Part shown: positions 54,707 to 64,000 of the stretch, in pieces | Numbering within the stretch: position 1 is the stretch's first letter | Layout of the letters: each line of letters starts with the position of its first letter | Source: Cylicocyclus nassatus | Taxonomy: Eukaryota; Nematoda; Chromadorea; Rhabditida; Strongylidae | Assembly (NCBI GenBank): GCA_958299035.1 | Contig: CATQJL010000112.1 | Span: 43,218,833-43,282,832 of the forward strand | Reading direction: 5' to 3' | Length of the DNA: 64,000 nt | Notes under the pieces: model-generated | The model's input: the letters and a program-made list of their open reading frames with translations, nothing else | Told to the model about the DNA's origin: nothing | The model's database searches: none | Made by a program: the position numbers and the translations under genes

Positions 54707-56785
54707 GCGGACAACATTTCTTCATATGACTGGTAATTTGAAATGCAGAACAGAACGAGTTGCTGCTGTCAGGAAAACTTTTCCGAAGTGTTTTACAATT
54801 CCAACAAAGCCAACAATCACTAAACGCAGGCTGAATTGGTCATCAAAATTCAAGTCACACACAGTGAAAGAGCTATTCCTTGCATAGAAACCGCGACAAA
54901 ACGGGAAAAGGTGGATGACGGTAGCACATGTGAAATGAAGTACCAATTATTTGTAGCCACAAGATGTGAACACTTTTTGAGTTGTAACAGTCATACTATG
55001 CAATGAATGGCTCCTTCACTTTCACGTGACGCATTTCTCCAAGACGGTCATTTTGAACATAGAAGTAAACTTGGCGCATCTTGTGAAGTATTTAACATTA
55101 TCTATTGTCACAAACAAGGACTTTCCCGATTGTTGTACTGGTCCAATAAAATAAAAACCAGTAACAATGTATGAACCTATGTTGATCTACGTCATCAAAC
55201 CCTGGATCAGCTGATCCAGAATAAGCGCAAAAAAAGTATGAAATATCTTACACAGAAAGGCGGACAAAACGAAAAAAAGTTGAATGAATACTAATGCATG
55301 TGACATGAAGAATCGATGCACTTACAGTCACAATGTAGACATATTTTACGTTGCAACAAAAGACCCTCAGCCTTAAATCACTCACTCCACATGACATATT
55401 CCAACATGACGGTTCAGTGATCATAGGATCAAACTAGGCACCTCTTTTGTAGTATTCAACATTTACCATACGCTTTTTATAGTGTCAAGGCTTATCCCTA
55501 TAAAAGGGTTTGGTAAAGTGCGAGCGCCAAGCAGCATGTTGTTTTTGGTTTCCTTATGGTATGTTGCCTTTTTTAGAAATTACTCGACATATCTGAGGAT
55601 TTCCAGATTGTGCCAGTATATTCTCAAATCTATAATCCGCGGAAAGGAGATATAAACGAAGATCAGGGAAAGAAAGTCATGGAAGGAATCGAAGATTACT
55701 GCCTTGATATTAACCCAGTTGAGGGGCTGGTTGTTTCTCTGTGGAAGTACTGTTAAAATCCGAATTTGGTAGTGCAATGAAAGATCTACTTTGACAAGCA
55801 AAAAATCTTTACTTTAACAAACAGTGACTTTGAAAGGGAACACACTGAATTTTGTTGTTAAGCATTCCTAATTCACACCGGCAATTTTCAAACTTACGTG
55901 AATAACTCACTTCCGCTCAAAGCAAGACTCAATTATTATTTTAACCACCAAAAGGAATGGATTGTCGGTACTGCCATATACAACACGGTTTAGTGAGTTC
56001 CGATTCTTCGTTGTTCAGTTTCGTTTCGTGTATTTTTGAATTTTAGCTCATCAAACATGATGGAAGTAAGAAGTCGGATTGCATCTGCTACCTATCGACT
56101 TCACGAAGTAAAAAATCACTACGGGAATGTTTGTATGGTAAGAAGTCGAAAGCTCAGTTTTAGCACTTCTAATATAACTCATCTGAATCACTGAGCTTAG
56201 AAGCGCTCAGGCAAATGCCGTACTTATAGACTCCATCCACTTCGCCAAATGACAGCACGATAAACGCGTTGTTTCGATGCTGAAGTGGATAAGTATGGCA
56301 TGTGCCTTGGCGCAAGCTTACTGCGTTTATAACGTTGAAAAAGATCGTTACGAATTTTTTCAACATATGCTCGCTTTGATTGCTAAAGACAACAACTGGG
56401 CTCATCTCCATTGCCATTTGGAGAAGCAGAGCAGAATTGGGGTGTTTGCACAAGTTAGTGCTTTGAGAGGGTAGGATTAATTGCAAAGACACTGTGGCGA
56501 TTTGGCATAATTAATAAGAGACAATCTGTCTTAATTGGGTTCACACAACCATCTTTAGCGTTGTAGAGCTGTTATTGTTAAAATTTTGATAGAGGTTTGC
56601 GGTGTATAAGCGGGGCGAGTGCTGCCGGAGGAGTTGAAGTAAGTAGGACATAGTCCTCTCAATTGACGCAAAACTATGCGGACGCGCAACATTCCGACTT
56701 TGAATTAGCCTCTATACTGGGAAGTCGTAAGCATGCGTTAGGCTTGTTGTATTTATGTTCTGACAGGGTGGCTGCGGCTCTTGTT
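54707..56785 (+). mobile_element. 2.08-kb insertion in copy B carrying exon remnants
   Basis: Copy A reads GCGATACGACATGATGATTTTC where B has GCGATGCGACAT, 2.08 kb, then CATGATGATTTTC, so the block is an insertion flanked by CAT. I see no terminal inverted repeats. The left edge reads ATCTCGCGG and the right edge GCGGCTCTTGTTCCGCAT; a Helitron-like capture is conceivable, but the expected CTRR end is absent. It contains splice-flanked exons (next entry) and otherwise AT-rich sequence. Confidence 0.5.
55577..56474 (+). pseudogene. Exon remnants of an unidentified gene
   Basis: Exon 55577-55756 follows TTTTTTAG and reads LLDISEDFQIVPVYSQIYNP ... INPVEGLVVSLWKYC. Exon 56047-56138 follows TTTTAG and precedes GTAAGA. 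Exon 56201-56474 follows GCTTAG and reads AQANAVLIDSIHFAK, an in-frame TGA at 56250-56252, then HDKRVVSMLKWISMACALAQ and HMLALIAKDNNWAHLHCHLE to a stop. The exons look like real protein but I recognise no domain. The TGA and the missing 5' part argue for a captured, dead fragment. Confidence 0.5.
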
Positions 56786-57454
56786 CCGCATGATGATTTT
56801 CAATGCTGACTTGGCCTTCTACCAACTAAAATCATTTACAGATGCTCAGAAATAGAAAGGCTAAGTGCGCGATATTTACATCAACCGTGATGAGTACTCA
56901 GTACGAAGTATGGTGTGCAACCCTAAAGAAGACACGCTATTGGAATCTAAAGGAGACTTTAACATCTTGAGAGCCAATAAGCGTATCGAATTTAAAGATT
57001 ATATTGCATAAATGTTTGCAACAAGACTTCTAAACACTCGTTTTTCAATTTTTATTTCAATGAAATTCAGAGAGCACCTAAAAACGCTCTCTATCCCTAT
57101 TGGAGCGTTATTAACAAAAACGAATATATCAATTAGCCAACCACACATGAAAAACTCGTTTGTACCAATCGTTGGCATGTTGAAGCTGCGGGAGGTACGG
57201 TACTCTTCGGAGAAAAAGTTCTATAAGCCCTGCACAATCAGATTTTATTAGGGTGATCTAAAAGGGCACTTTGATTTCTTGAACATTCTTCACTTTCTTT
57301 CTCATCAATCTAGACAATTCGCTCAGACGGTGATCTCTGAAGGTTGTCCTGCAGCATCTCATCACAATTGTCCTAGTGGTGCTTCGAAGAAATCAGACAG
57401 AATTTTTTTAGCCGCCACCCGAATTTCCGCTGTTGTACCCCAAAGTCCCTGAAC

Positions 57455-58843
57455 CAGGGCCCGGCACGAGGCGGGCAAATGGGGTTTTTCAAAACGAATT
57501 CCTCTTTGATCCCAAAATTTTTTTACGAATATTCTCTTGAGCCCAAAAACGATGCTTTGTGCTTGTGCAACACAGGCACCGGCCAAACGTTGCTCAAAGC
57601 GCCCAAAAGTGCTTGAATTATTCTATTCTCTCTTCACCTTCTTCACTTCACACGTCCACGCTAGCCTAAAGGCCAGCACGTTAACATGCAAGCGGAAAGT
57701 ATGCTAAGAGAGATGAGAAATGCGAAGAGAGACCAAAAAAGCATGGGCGCTTTCGAGCGCTTTTGGGCGAAGCCTGCGGTGCTGAATATTTTACCAAAAA
57801 ATAAACTATCCATTGGCATTTAGAAAGAAAACAAAAAATCAGAACGACGTTAAAATAGCTGTCGTACAAGGTGATACAAGGGAAAACATGAGAAACTGGT
57901 TATAGGACTGAATGACGCCGTTCGCGCATATCGATCGATTGGGCGCGCTTTCCTCAGTAGGAAAGGGTGCCGCTTATCCTTTTTTAACTATAGTAAAGAG
58001 GAGAGGGGAGTTTAGAAACCAAAATTCTACCATAGAGTAAATAGGGGTAGAAGAGATTTATATAAAAAAATTTTGAAAAATTATGTGAGACCATTAGGTG
58101 GGCAATTGCCCACCTAATTTGGAAAAAAGTTGGGCACGCTCTTCATTCACGTAAGTTTTTCTAATTTTTCATACATTGTTCCCTAGTCCTACTGCACGTG
58201 TACACACCAAGTCTCGCGCGATTTCGTTTCACTTGCGCTGCAAACGAGCATTTTTCCATTTTCTTAATAGAGGGAAATTTTCAGAAAAAAGCTTGCCACA
58301 ACCTTCAGTCACATAATTTTTCAATGAGACTTCTAAGTTAAGTCCTGCAGGCCCGTGTTCATGTACCTACCAAGTTTCATATCATATGGTCATCTGTGCG
58401 CTACAAACGAGCCATTTGAATTCACATATTCGCTTACCAGTTTTGCAAAATTTTCGGAAAAAATGCTTATTACACATCCCATTCACATAAGTTTTTCATA
58501 ATACTTCATACTTTGTTTCTCCTAGCCTCTCTTCGTTAGCTTACGTAATCTGGTGCTATATCGTTACGTCTGCATCAAGAACTGATCATGTAATCACGCT
58601 GTTCAATGGCATCGCTTATGCGACGTCGCGCACGCGGCAATTACCTGCGGCGCCGCGTAGCGCGCGAACTCTGCTGTGCGTTGACGCTTATGGAAACTAC
58701 TTCCCAATGAATTAGATGTATAAGGTTATAAGCATGATTCGATCTTATTTTGCTTGCACTTGGAATCTTCTTCCGGGGCTCCGCCCCGGACCCCGCAAAA
58801 ACGATTTCCAGCTTGTCATTTGCCCACCTCGTGCCGGGCCTTG
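57455..58843. mobile_element. hAT-type element, 1389 bp
   Basis: Terminal repeat CAGGGCCCGGCACGAGG / CCTCGTGCCGGGCCTTG with an 8-bp duplication CCCTGAAC (57447-57454) / CCCTGAAT (58844-58851); copy A reads CCCTGAACATGTGAC, the empty site. It is a diverged relative of 40130-43002, with GGTGGGCAATTGCCCACC in place of the AGCCACCT palindromes and similar repeated TTCAnnnACATAAkTTTTTC blocks. No transposase. Confidence 0.88.
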
Positions 58844-59734
58844 CCCTGAATATGTGACATATCATTCGAAAAACTTTCCAAGCTCTTCTTAATGGTTACC
58901 CAAATATGCAGAAAAAACTTTTCATTATTCTGTATGAAAGTAGCAGGTCATCAAAAGCGCGAATTTGAACTAGATGTTTGCCTAAAAACACGTTTTGGCT
59001 CACAATTTTTGAAAGTAGGAAAGCCAAAGTAAGTTGCATGTACTTGGATAAGGCTCTATCAGATGCTGACCGTCAAAAGCAAGCTCAGTCGATTACCCCG
59101 ATGAGAGAATGTATAACATGGCTTCAATGCTTAGTGTTGTATCTTCGCTTGCAAATCGTTGGGACCACCAGGCTAATAGGATTTGATGGCGGTTTCCTTA
59201 CAGTGCGGCAGAGATATCTTTGATAGCCTCACTTGTTCTGCTGCGGCTGCGTTGCTCGACGTTCGAAATTATTCAAATGATGCGCTTTTGATTTTGGGCC
59301 CTTATAAAAATGAGGATGCGATGAGACAGGGCCCACGTATAAACCTTGATTAGAAGGTGTTGTGATATTTACTAACAACAACATAGCATGCAATCAATTT
59401 TTTCTTCGAGGAAATTTGATAGCATTTAATTATTTTATTCCGTTTATTCTCCAAGGGCCGTATTCATCAACAAACCCGGTGGGTTCCGTGAGATCCAGAT
59501 CGATTGGGTTCGTGAACCCGGTGGATTCCGTGGGTTTAGGAACCCACTGGGTAAGATCGGTATTCACAACTGCCCCTCTGGGTTTGCCAACCCATAACGT
59601 CACCAGTGGGCCTCTCAGGCTTGTGTAATATTCTTCTCATCTCTCGACACACACGGATCGAGCTGTATTAAAAGCGTCAGCACGCTTGACGCACATGAAT
59701 AAACATCCTCTTTGTGACAAAACTTGCACCTTTA

Positions 59735-61085
59735 GGCCCGTATGCACGTACATCCCCGCGGGGAGGGGATGTGCGCTTAACCATTGAAATGATCCCCGCT
59801 GGGGATCCCCTCCCCTCCCCGCGCGAACCCCCGTATGCACAAAGACAATATCGGACAAGGGATCCCCCGTGGGGAGGGGAAGTGAACCCTCTTATGCACA
59901 AGAGGGGATCAAGCGGGGAAATCACCTTGCTTTCAAATTTTCTATGAAAAACTCTTTCTTATTTCATATTTTGACTGCAACTCATCTTCATCTCTTCACT
60001 TTCATTAATTTAGGGTTGCGGAATGCGCGCATGCAGTGACTGCGCTCGGGGCACTAAAAATGATTTTTTCTACTCCAATTATGTTCCTGCTTTCTTGGAT
60101 GCTGCCCACTTTCGCTCATGCTGCTCCATTTCAGCGTAAAAATGTTGAACTATAGAAGTTGATGTGTCTTTGCAAGGGAATGGGTAGAAGACGTTATGCT
60201 GCCGAAAAGGGGGGGGGTGCCGCGCGGACGCTCAAAGCAGTATTCTAACACATAACAGAAGCTGCAGATTGTGCCAGCTCTCCATAAACGCTGTAGCTAT
60301 CAGCTGCATATCATCCTTTATCCCAGGGGAATGATCCCCAGCAGCCATCCCTGCTATGCACAAGGGGAACGCTGGGGAGGGGATCACTCCCCAGGGGATT
60401 TCTACTCAGAAATAGGCAAATATGCTACTTTCTAGATTTTTTCGAGGCAGCTTATGTCAAAATAACAAGATAATGGCAACATGTCATGAAATATGAAAGC
60501 TACAATGTGTTTACTCAGCCTATATAGTTAAAACTATTATGTTATATGAAAAATGCGCAAATTTTCTGAATGATCAAGAACTCCTACAAATAATCGAAAT
60601 TGGCAGCTATTATTGTTCGGATTTTTTCTCAAGAGGCGAATATAGAAAAGAAAGACAAATTGCAAGCCACAGGTCGCTGAGAGAAGAACCCGGCTTTCAA
60701 AGAAAATCCTCTATCAAAATGAACGAAATGCTTGGTAATGACTGAGCAGAACCAGAATATCCGCGTCTCTGGCATGATCTACACCATCGAACCCCTACTT
60801 CGTTGCAGGGGATGTCGATCCCCTCCCCCGCGTTATTGAGTTGAATTCGCGCATATGGGGTTCGAATGGGAGAAGGGAAGGGATCCCCTCCCCCATTCGA
60901 ACCCCGTATGCACTGGGGTTCGCTCGATCAATACCTCTGAAACCATTCACACCATCCCCGCTTAGGTGCAGGGGAGGGGATCGCTCCCCTCCCCTCTGTC
61001 ATGGCGGGGTTCGGCGGAGGGGATCGTTCCCCTGGGGATCCAGCTCCCCTCCCCTCCCCAGCGGGGACGTACGTGCATACGGGCC
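59735..61085. mobile_element. Harbinger-type MITE, 1351 bp
   Basis: Ends GGCCCGTATGCACGTACATCCCCGCGGGG and mirror, flanked by TTA (59732-59734 and 61086-61088). Rich in GGGGATC/GATCCCC blocks that pair across the element. The copy A site has CCTTTATTC, a single TTA. No gene inside; a stretch at 60539-60745 is open but unassigned, and a G run lies near 60210. Confidence 0.85.
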
Positions 61086-61995
61086 TTATTCTCTCCGACT
61101 CAGACATGACTGTCGACAATAATATGTGTGGAAATGGATGCAGAAAAAGGGATCTACTCTTTTTGCATAAGTGATCTTTCTTGTTCAGAGTTGTCTTCCA
61201 CCTCGTAAGGAAGATATGCGCCACGTTTTTCGAAGTTTGCACGACATAGCTGACACATTCACGAATCCGCATAGTTCAAAGAGTCATGGAGCAAGGAATA
61301 GCTAGGTTTTATTTTAGATCTATTATTTTGCTGTACATGACAAGTAAAGCTATGCTCTTTCTCAAACACCTACTTTCAAATGAAATTTTCATCATTAGTG
61401 GCAAGGTGCATATTCGCAGCAAGCGCTCGAGTCCTTTTGTCCAATCGTATTTCTTGTGCGAGGACGCCCGAATGGTAGATGGAGTAGGATTTCCTTAACT
61501 TGGATTGTGCAAAGGTATCATCGACAGAGTGCTAATCTCTATGATGTTAACTAGTATGTGAATACATTACTACTTTTTCCCTTTCTCATTGATTTTTACT
61601 CCAAGGGATTAAGGAACGAACGATTTTGATCAAAAACCGTTTTTTTCCATTTCCTTGAGCATTGTCTGACTTTATTGGATTGCGTGCAGAAAATGCGGAA
61701 TAAACGAATATAGACAAACATGGACAAACATGGACAACCGAATACATAAACATGAATGCAGGCAGACTCTGACCCGTAGTAATCCCCCGTCGTGAGGGTT
61801 GCGACGTCCGAAACATCGCATGTACTCAGTGTGTGTGGTTTCGGCCGTGCGGCGAAATCGCTGGACGTTGTGACTGCAGGGCATGCTCGTCCTCGTGCGC
61901 AGAGGACGAGCACGTAGTGAACGTCGCCACTTGAGGGGCAGATAAAGAAAAATAGTGGGCCCAGCGTGGAGACGCAGGAAGGCGCAACCGACTAA

Positions 61996-62716
61996 GGCTC
62001 TATGCACGTACACCCCGCGGGAGGGGGAGGGGATTTGAGAGGGGAAGCGTCATATCTCGTTAGTCTAGGTATCTTTCTTCTTCTTTCTCTGTCTTGGTTT
62101 TGAAGGTTCTAATACTGAATACTTGCGCATAATGATGCCAGGTTACTGCCATACAAGATTAGATATTCACTACTTCGTCTGATCCCCTGGGATCCCCAGG
62201 GGACTCACTTTCAAAGCTATTTATCTTCCTAAAAACTCGATAAAAATGCTCTAAAATTGTGCTGTGGATATACTACAACATGAATAAATATGTTTATGGT
62301 AGAAAAGGGTAAACTCTCAAAATATCAAAATCTTCGATGAATCGCTGCCGTCGAGCCAGGGATTATCGAAAAAATGAAAATCTTCGGATTCCATTTCTTC
62401 TGTCGAAAACATGCTCAGCAGTATCGTAGTATAGCTTCAGTACAATTTTGCAGCGTTTTCATTGATTTTCAAGGAAGATAAATGACTTTGAAAATGTGAG
62501 ACGATCCCCTGGGGATCCCCAGGGGATCGGAAGAGATAATGAATATTTAATCTTGTATAGGAGTAACCTGGCATCCATTATGCGCAGGAATAAGGGTATG
62601 AGAACCTTTATAAGCACGATAGAGAAAAAAGAAGAAAGATATCTAGAGCAGCGAGATATGGCGCTCCCCTCTCAGATCCCCTCCCCTCCCCGCGGGGATC
62701 TACGTGCATACGGGCC
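61996..62716. mobile_element. Harbinger-type MITE, 721 bp, same family
   Basis: Ends GGCTCTATGCACGTACACCCCGCGGG and CCCCGCGGGGATCTACGTGCATACGGGCC, flanked by TAA (61993-61995 and 62717-62719). Copy A reads CCGACTAAAAGTCGAG, the exact empty site. Inner arms ATCCCCTGGGGATCCCCAGGGGAT and AAGGAAGATAAATGACTTTGAAA pair with mirrors around an AT-rich loop. Confidence 0.88.
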
Positions 62717-62771
62717 TAAAAGTCGAGTACCGAGTTCGTTCTGTGCGCAAGGACGGTAGGCACACAGCACC

Positions 62772-64000
62772 AGGGTGTCCCAAAAAATATTAGGTCGTTC
62801 CGAAAGTTCTTTCCGTTTTTTCAACCTATCATAAAAACACGAGGAATGAAGGTAGGGAAATGCTTCAGGCACTATCCGACGCAGCTTTTCTTCCTCTTTT
62901 CAACTGTCATAGTCCTGTGCGGCTTGCTCTTATGATCAGTGAGATAATGGCCGAAATTTCGAACCCATGGTTTTTACCATGTCCAACTTTGGCAATTTTT
63001 CGCTATCTTCTTTTTTGACTTTTGGAAAAGCTTTGATAGCAGTCGGATAAAGTAAACAAAATGCAATTTTATGCGATTTTTTGGCATCTATAGCTAGCCT
63101 CAAAACATTTTTAGAATTATTTTTCTGATGCTATCAAATTCCACTTTTGGGGATGCCAAAAGCCACAGAACATAAAACGGCGCACAACTAAGGTGTCATT
63201 CGATGCAGCTTTTTCTCCTCTTTCTGATGAGTACTTTCTCTTTTTATTTTGTGGGGTCTTTGGCGATAAAATTTCCATAAATCTTGATTTTGAACCCGCC
63301 TCATGATGTATCCGTGCAATGCAAAATCTTATATTTCGAAGCGGTAAACGCTCAGTTACTTTGTAAAAATAGTGTACAATCATAAACAACTTTTGAAAGT
63401 TTGGAAAACCGAAGATTTGTTGATGTTCAGAGCGTTTGTGTGTTTTGTGAGTTCGAAAAAGTGAAGACTTTTGAAAAAGTTATCTAAAAAAATAATGAGA
63501 AGCCGGCTGAAATCGCCAAAAAATTGCATTGCATTGCACTTTGTTCACTCTATCTGACTGCTATCAAAGCTTCTCCAAAAGTTGAGAAAGAAGATAGCGA
63601 AAAATTGCCAAAGTTGGACATGGTAAAAACCATGGGTTCGAAATTTCGGCCATTATCTCACTGATCATAAGAGCAAGCCGCACAGGACTATGACAGTTGA
63701 AAAGAGGAAGAAAAGCTGCGTCGGATGTTGCCTGAAGCGTTTCCCTACCTTCATTCCACGTCTTTTTATGATAGGTTGAAAAAAACGGAAAGAACTTTCG
63801 GAACGACCTAATATTTCGAACGTTTGATCGTTAATATCTCTCTTCCCAAGAAGTCTTTTGCCTTGATTCAGGGACCGTTTTGTAGAGCTGGCTTCAACTT
63901 AGATTTCCATTATAGAACGAATCACCCATCTCTCTTCATTACTGTAGGGTTACGGTAGAAACTTCAAAGAGGGTTTTGAACCATGAAAGGCCATATTTTG
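62772..64000 (+). mobile_element. Tc1-like element, 5' end, split by a mariner foldback
   Basis: CAGGGTGTCCCAAAAAATA at 62772-62789 is a Tc1-like terminus. The sequence after the mariner insertion (TTTCGAACGTTTGATCGTTAATATCTC from 63814) continues it in the style of nematode Tc1-like elements. Homology to copy A stops exactly where this terminus starts. The rest lies beyond the window, so any transposase cannot be seen. Confidence 0.5.
62790..63811. mobile_element. Mariner-type foldback, 1022 bp
   Basis: Ends TTAGGTCGTTCCGAAAGTTCTTTCCG and mirror, flanked by TA (62788-62789, 63812-63813). Long inverted arms with TTTTACCATGTCCAACTTTGGC and CTTCCTCTTTTCAACTGTC are diverged from, but collinear with, 52716-53735. 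It has no transposase. It is nested in the Tc1-like element. Confidence 0.85.

Larger units (their letters stand above)
51781..62771 (+). repeat. Copy B of the ~3.7-kb dispersed repeat, heavily interrupted
   Basis: Collinear with copy A: 51781-51999, 52591-52713, 53740-54706, 56786-57454, 58852-59734, 61086-61995 and 62717-62771. Private insertions are 52000-52588, 52716-53735, 54707-56785, 57455-58843, 59735-61085 and 61996-62716. Copy A shows most of these sites uninterrupted; at 52000 it has an insertion of its own two bases away, and at 52716 its sequence differs slightly. It starts with TGTTTAATAATGTGATTCC and loses homology after CACACAGCAC, where a Tc1-like element begins. The core encodes nothing recognisable. 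Confidence 0.8.

Noticed and set aside
54707..56785. Helitron
   Set aside because: The left junction reads A|TC, but the right end has no CTRR and no convincing 3' hairpin; CAT is shared by both flanks.
21769..61498. Identical 70-residue frames at 21769-21981 and 61286-61498
   Set aside because: Conserved only because copies A and B share the sequence; short, with no recognisable domain, and the surrounding sequence is non-coding repeat.

Overview
The window looks like nuclear DNA of a nematode, probably a rhabditid/strongylid (clade V, hookworm-like) worm. The reasons are short introns with TTTTCAG-type 3' splice sites, nematode-style CR1-like and RTE-like LINEs, many Tc1/mariner, hAT, piggyBac-like and Harbinger insertions, and very few intact host genes. 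The species is an inference; nothing in the sequence fixes it. No rRNA gene, CRISPR array or bacterial operon is visible. A 500-bp assembly gap (Ns) lies at 6604-7103.

Layout. 0-8.8 kb: a foldback of ~175-bp repeat units split by a CR1-like LINE (ORF1+ORF2, minus strand), the gap, a Tc1-like remnant, a TTA-flanked MITE and a tRNA-like sequence. 8.8-22.6 kb ('copy A') and 51.8-62.8 kb ('copy B') are two diverged copies of one ~3.7-kb sequence. Each has been filled with different transposons, so each serves as the empty-site control for the other. Copy A carries a TTAA-flanked MITE, a 3.0-kb CTCAG-ended element with captured gene exons and GC-rich minisatellites, and a complete 6.5-kb PIF/Harbinger transposon (DDE transposase plus MADF-BESS protein, ~670-bp near-identical terminal inverted repeats). 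Copy B carries a CTCAG MITE, a mariner foldback, a 2-kb segment with exon remnants, a hAT element and two Harbinger-type MITEs. 22.6-31.3 kb holds two possible signal-peptide first exons and an RTE-like LINE broken by one in-frame stop.

35.3-50.9 kb is a compact run of about six multi-exon plus-strand genes. The first encodes a membrane glycoprotein-like product with a signal peptide, a glycine-rich hydrophobic segment, cysteines and a C-terminal anchor. Others encode a Cys/His-finger protein, two unidentified products, a SET-domain lysine methyltransferase and one more unknown. From the second gene onward, each has at least one transposon lying inside or next to coding sequence: a palindromic MITE, a triple hAT/hAT/Mutator-like nest, a Tc1 element containing a TTAA element, a TTAA MITE, a triple TA-MITE nest and a CTCAG MITE. 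Several target-site duplications allow the interrupted reading to be traced across the insertion. I read this as a decaying multigene block, possibly a virus-like or giant mobile element, but I found no polymerase, integrase, packaging ATPase or capsid gene that would prove it.

The window therefore works mainly as a record of successive transposon invasions. The Harbinger transposon is the only element that looks structurally complete and possibly recently active.
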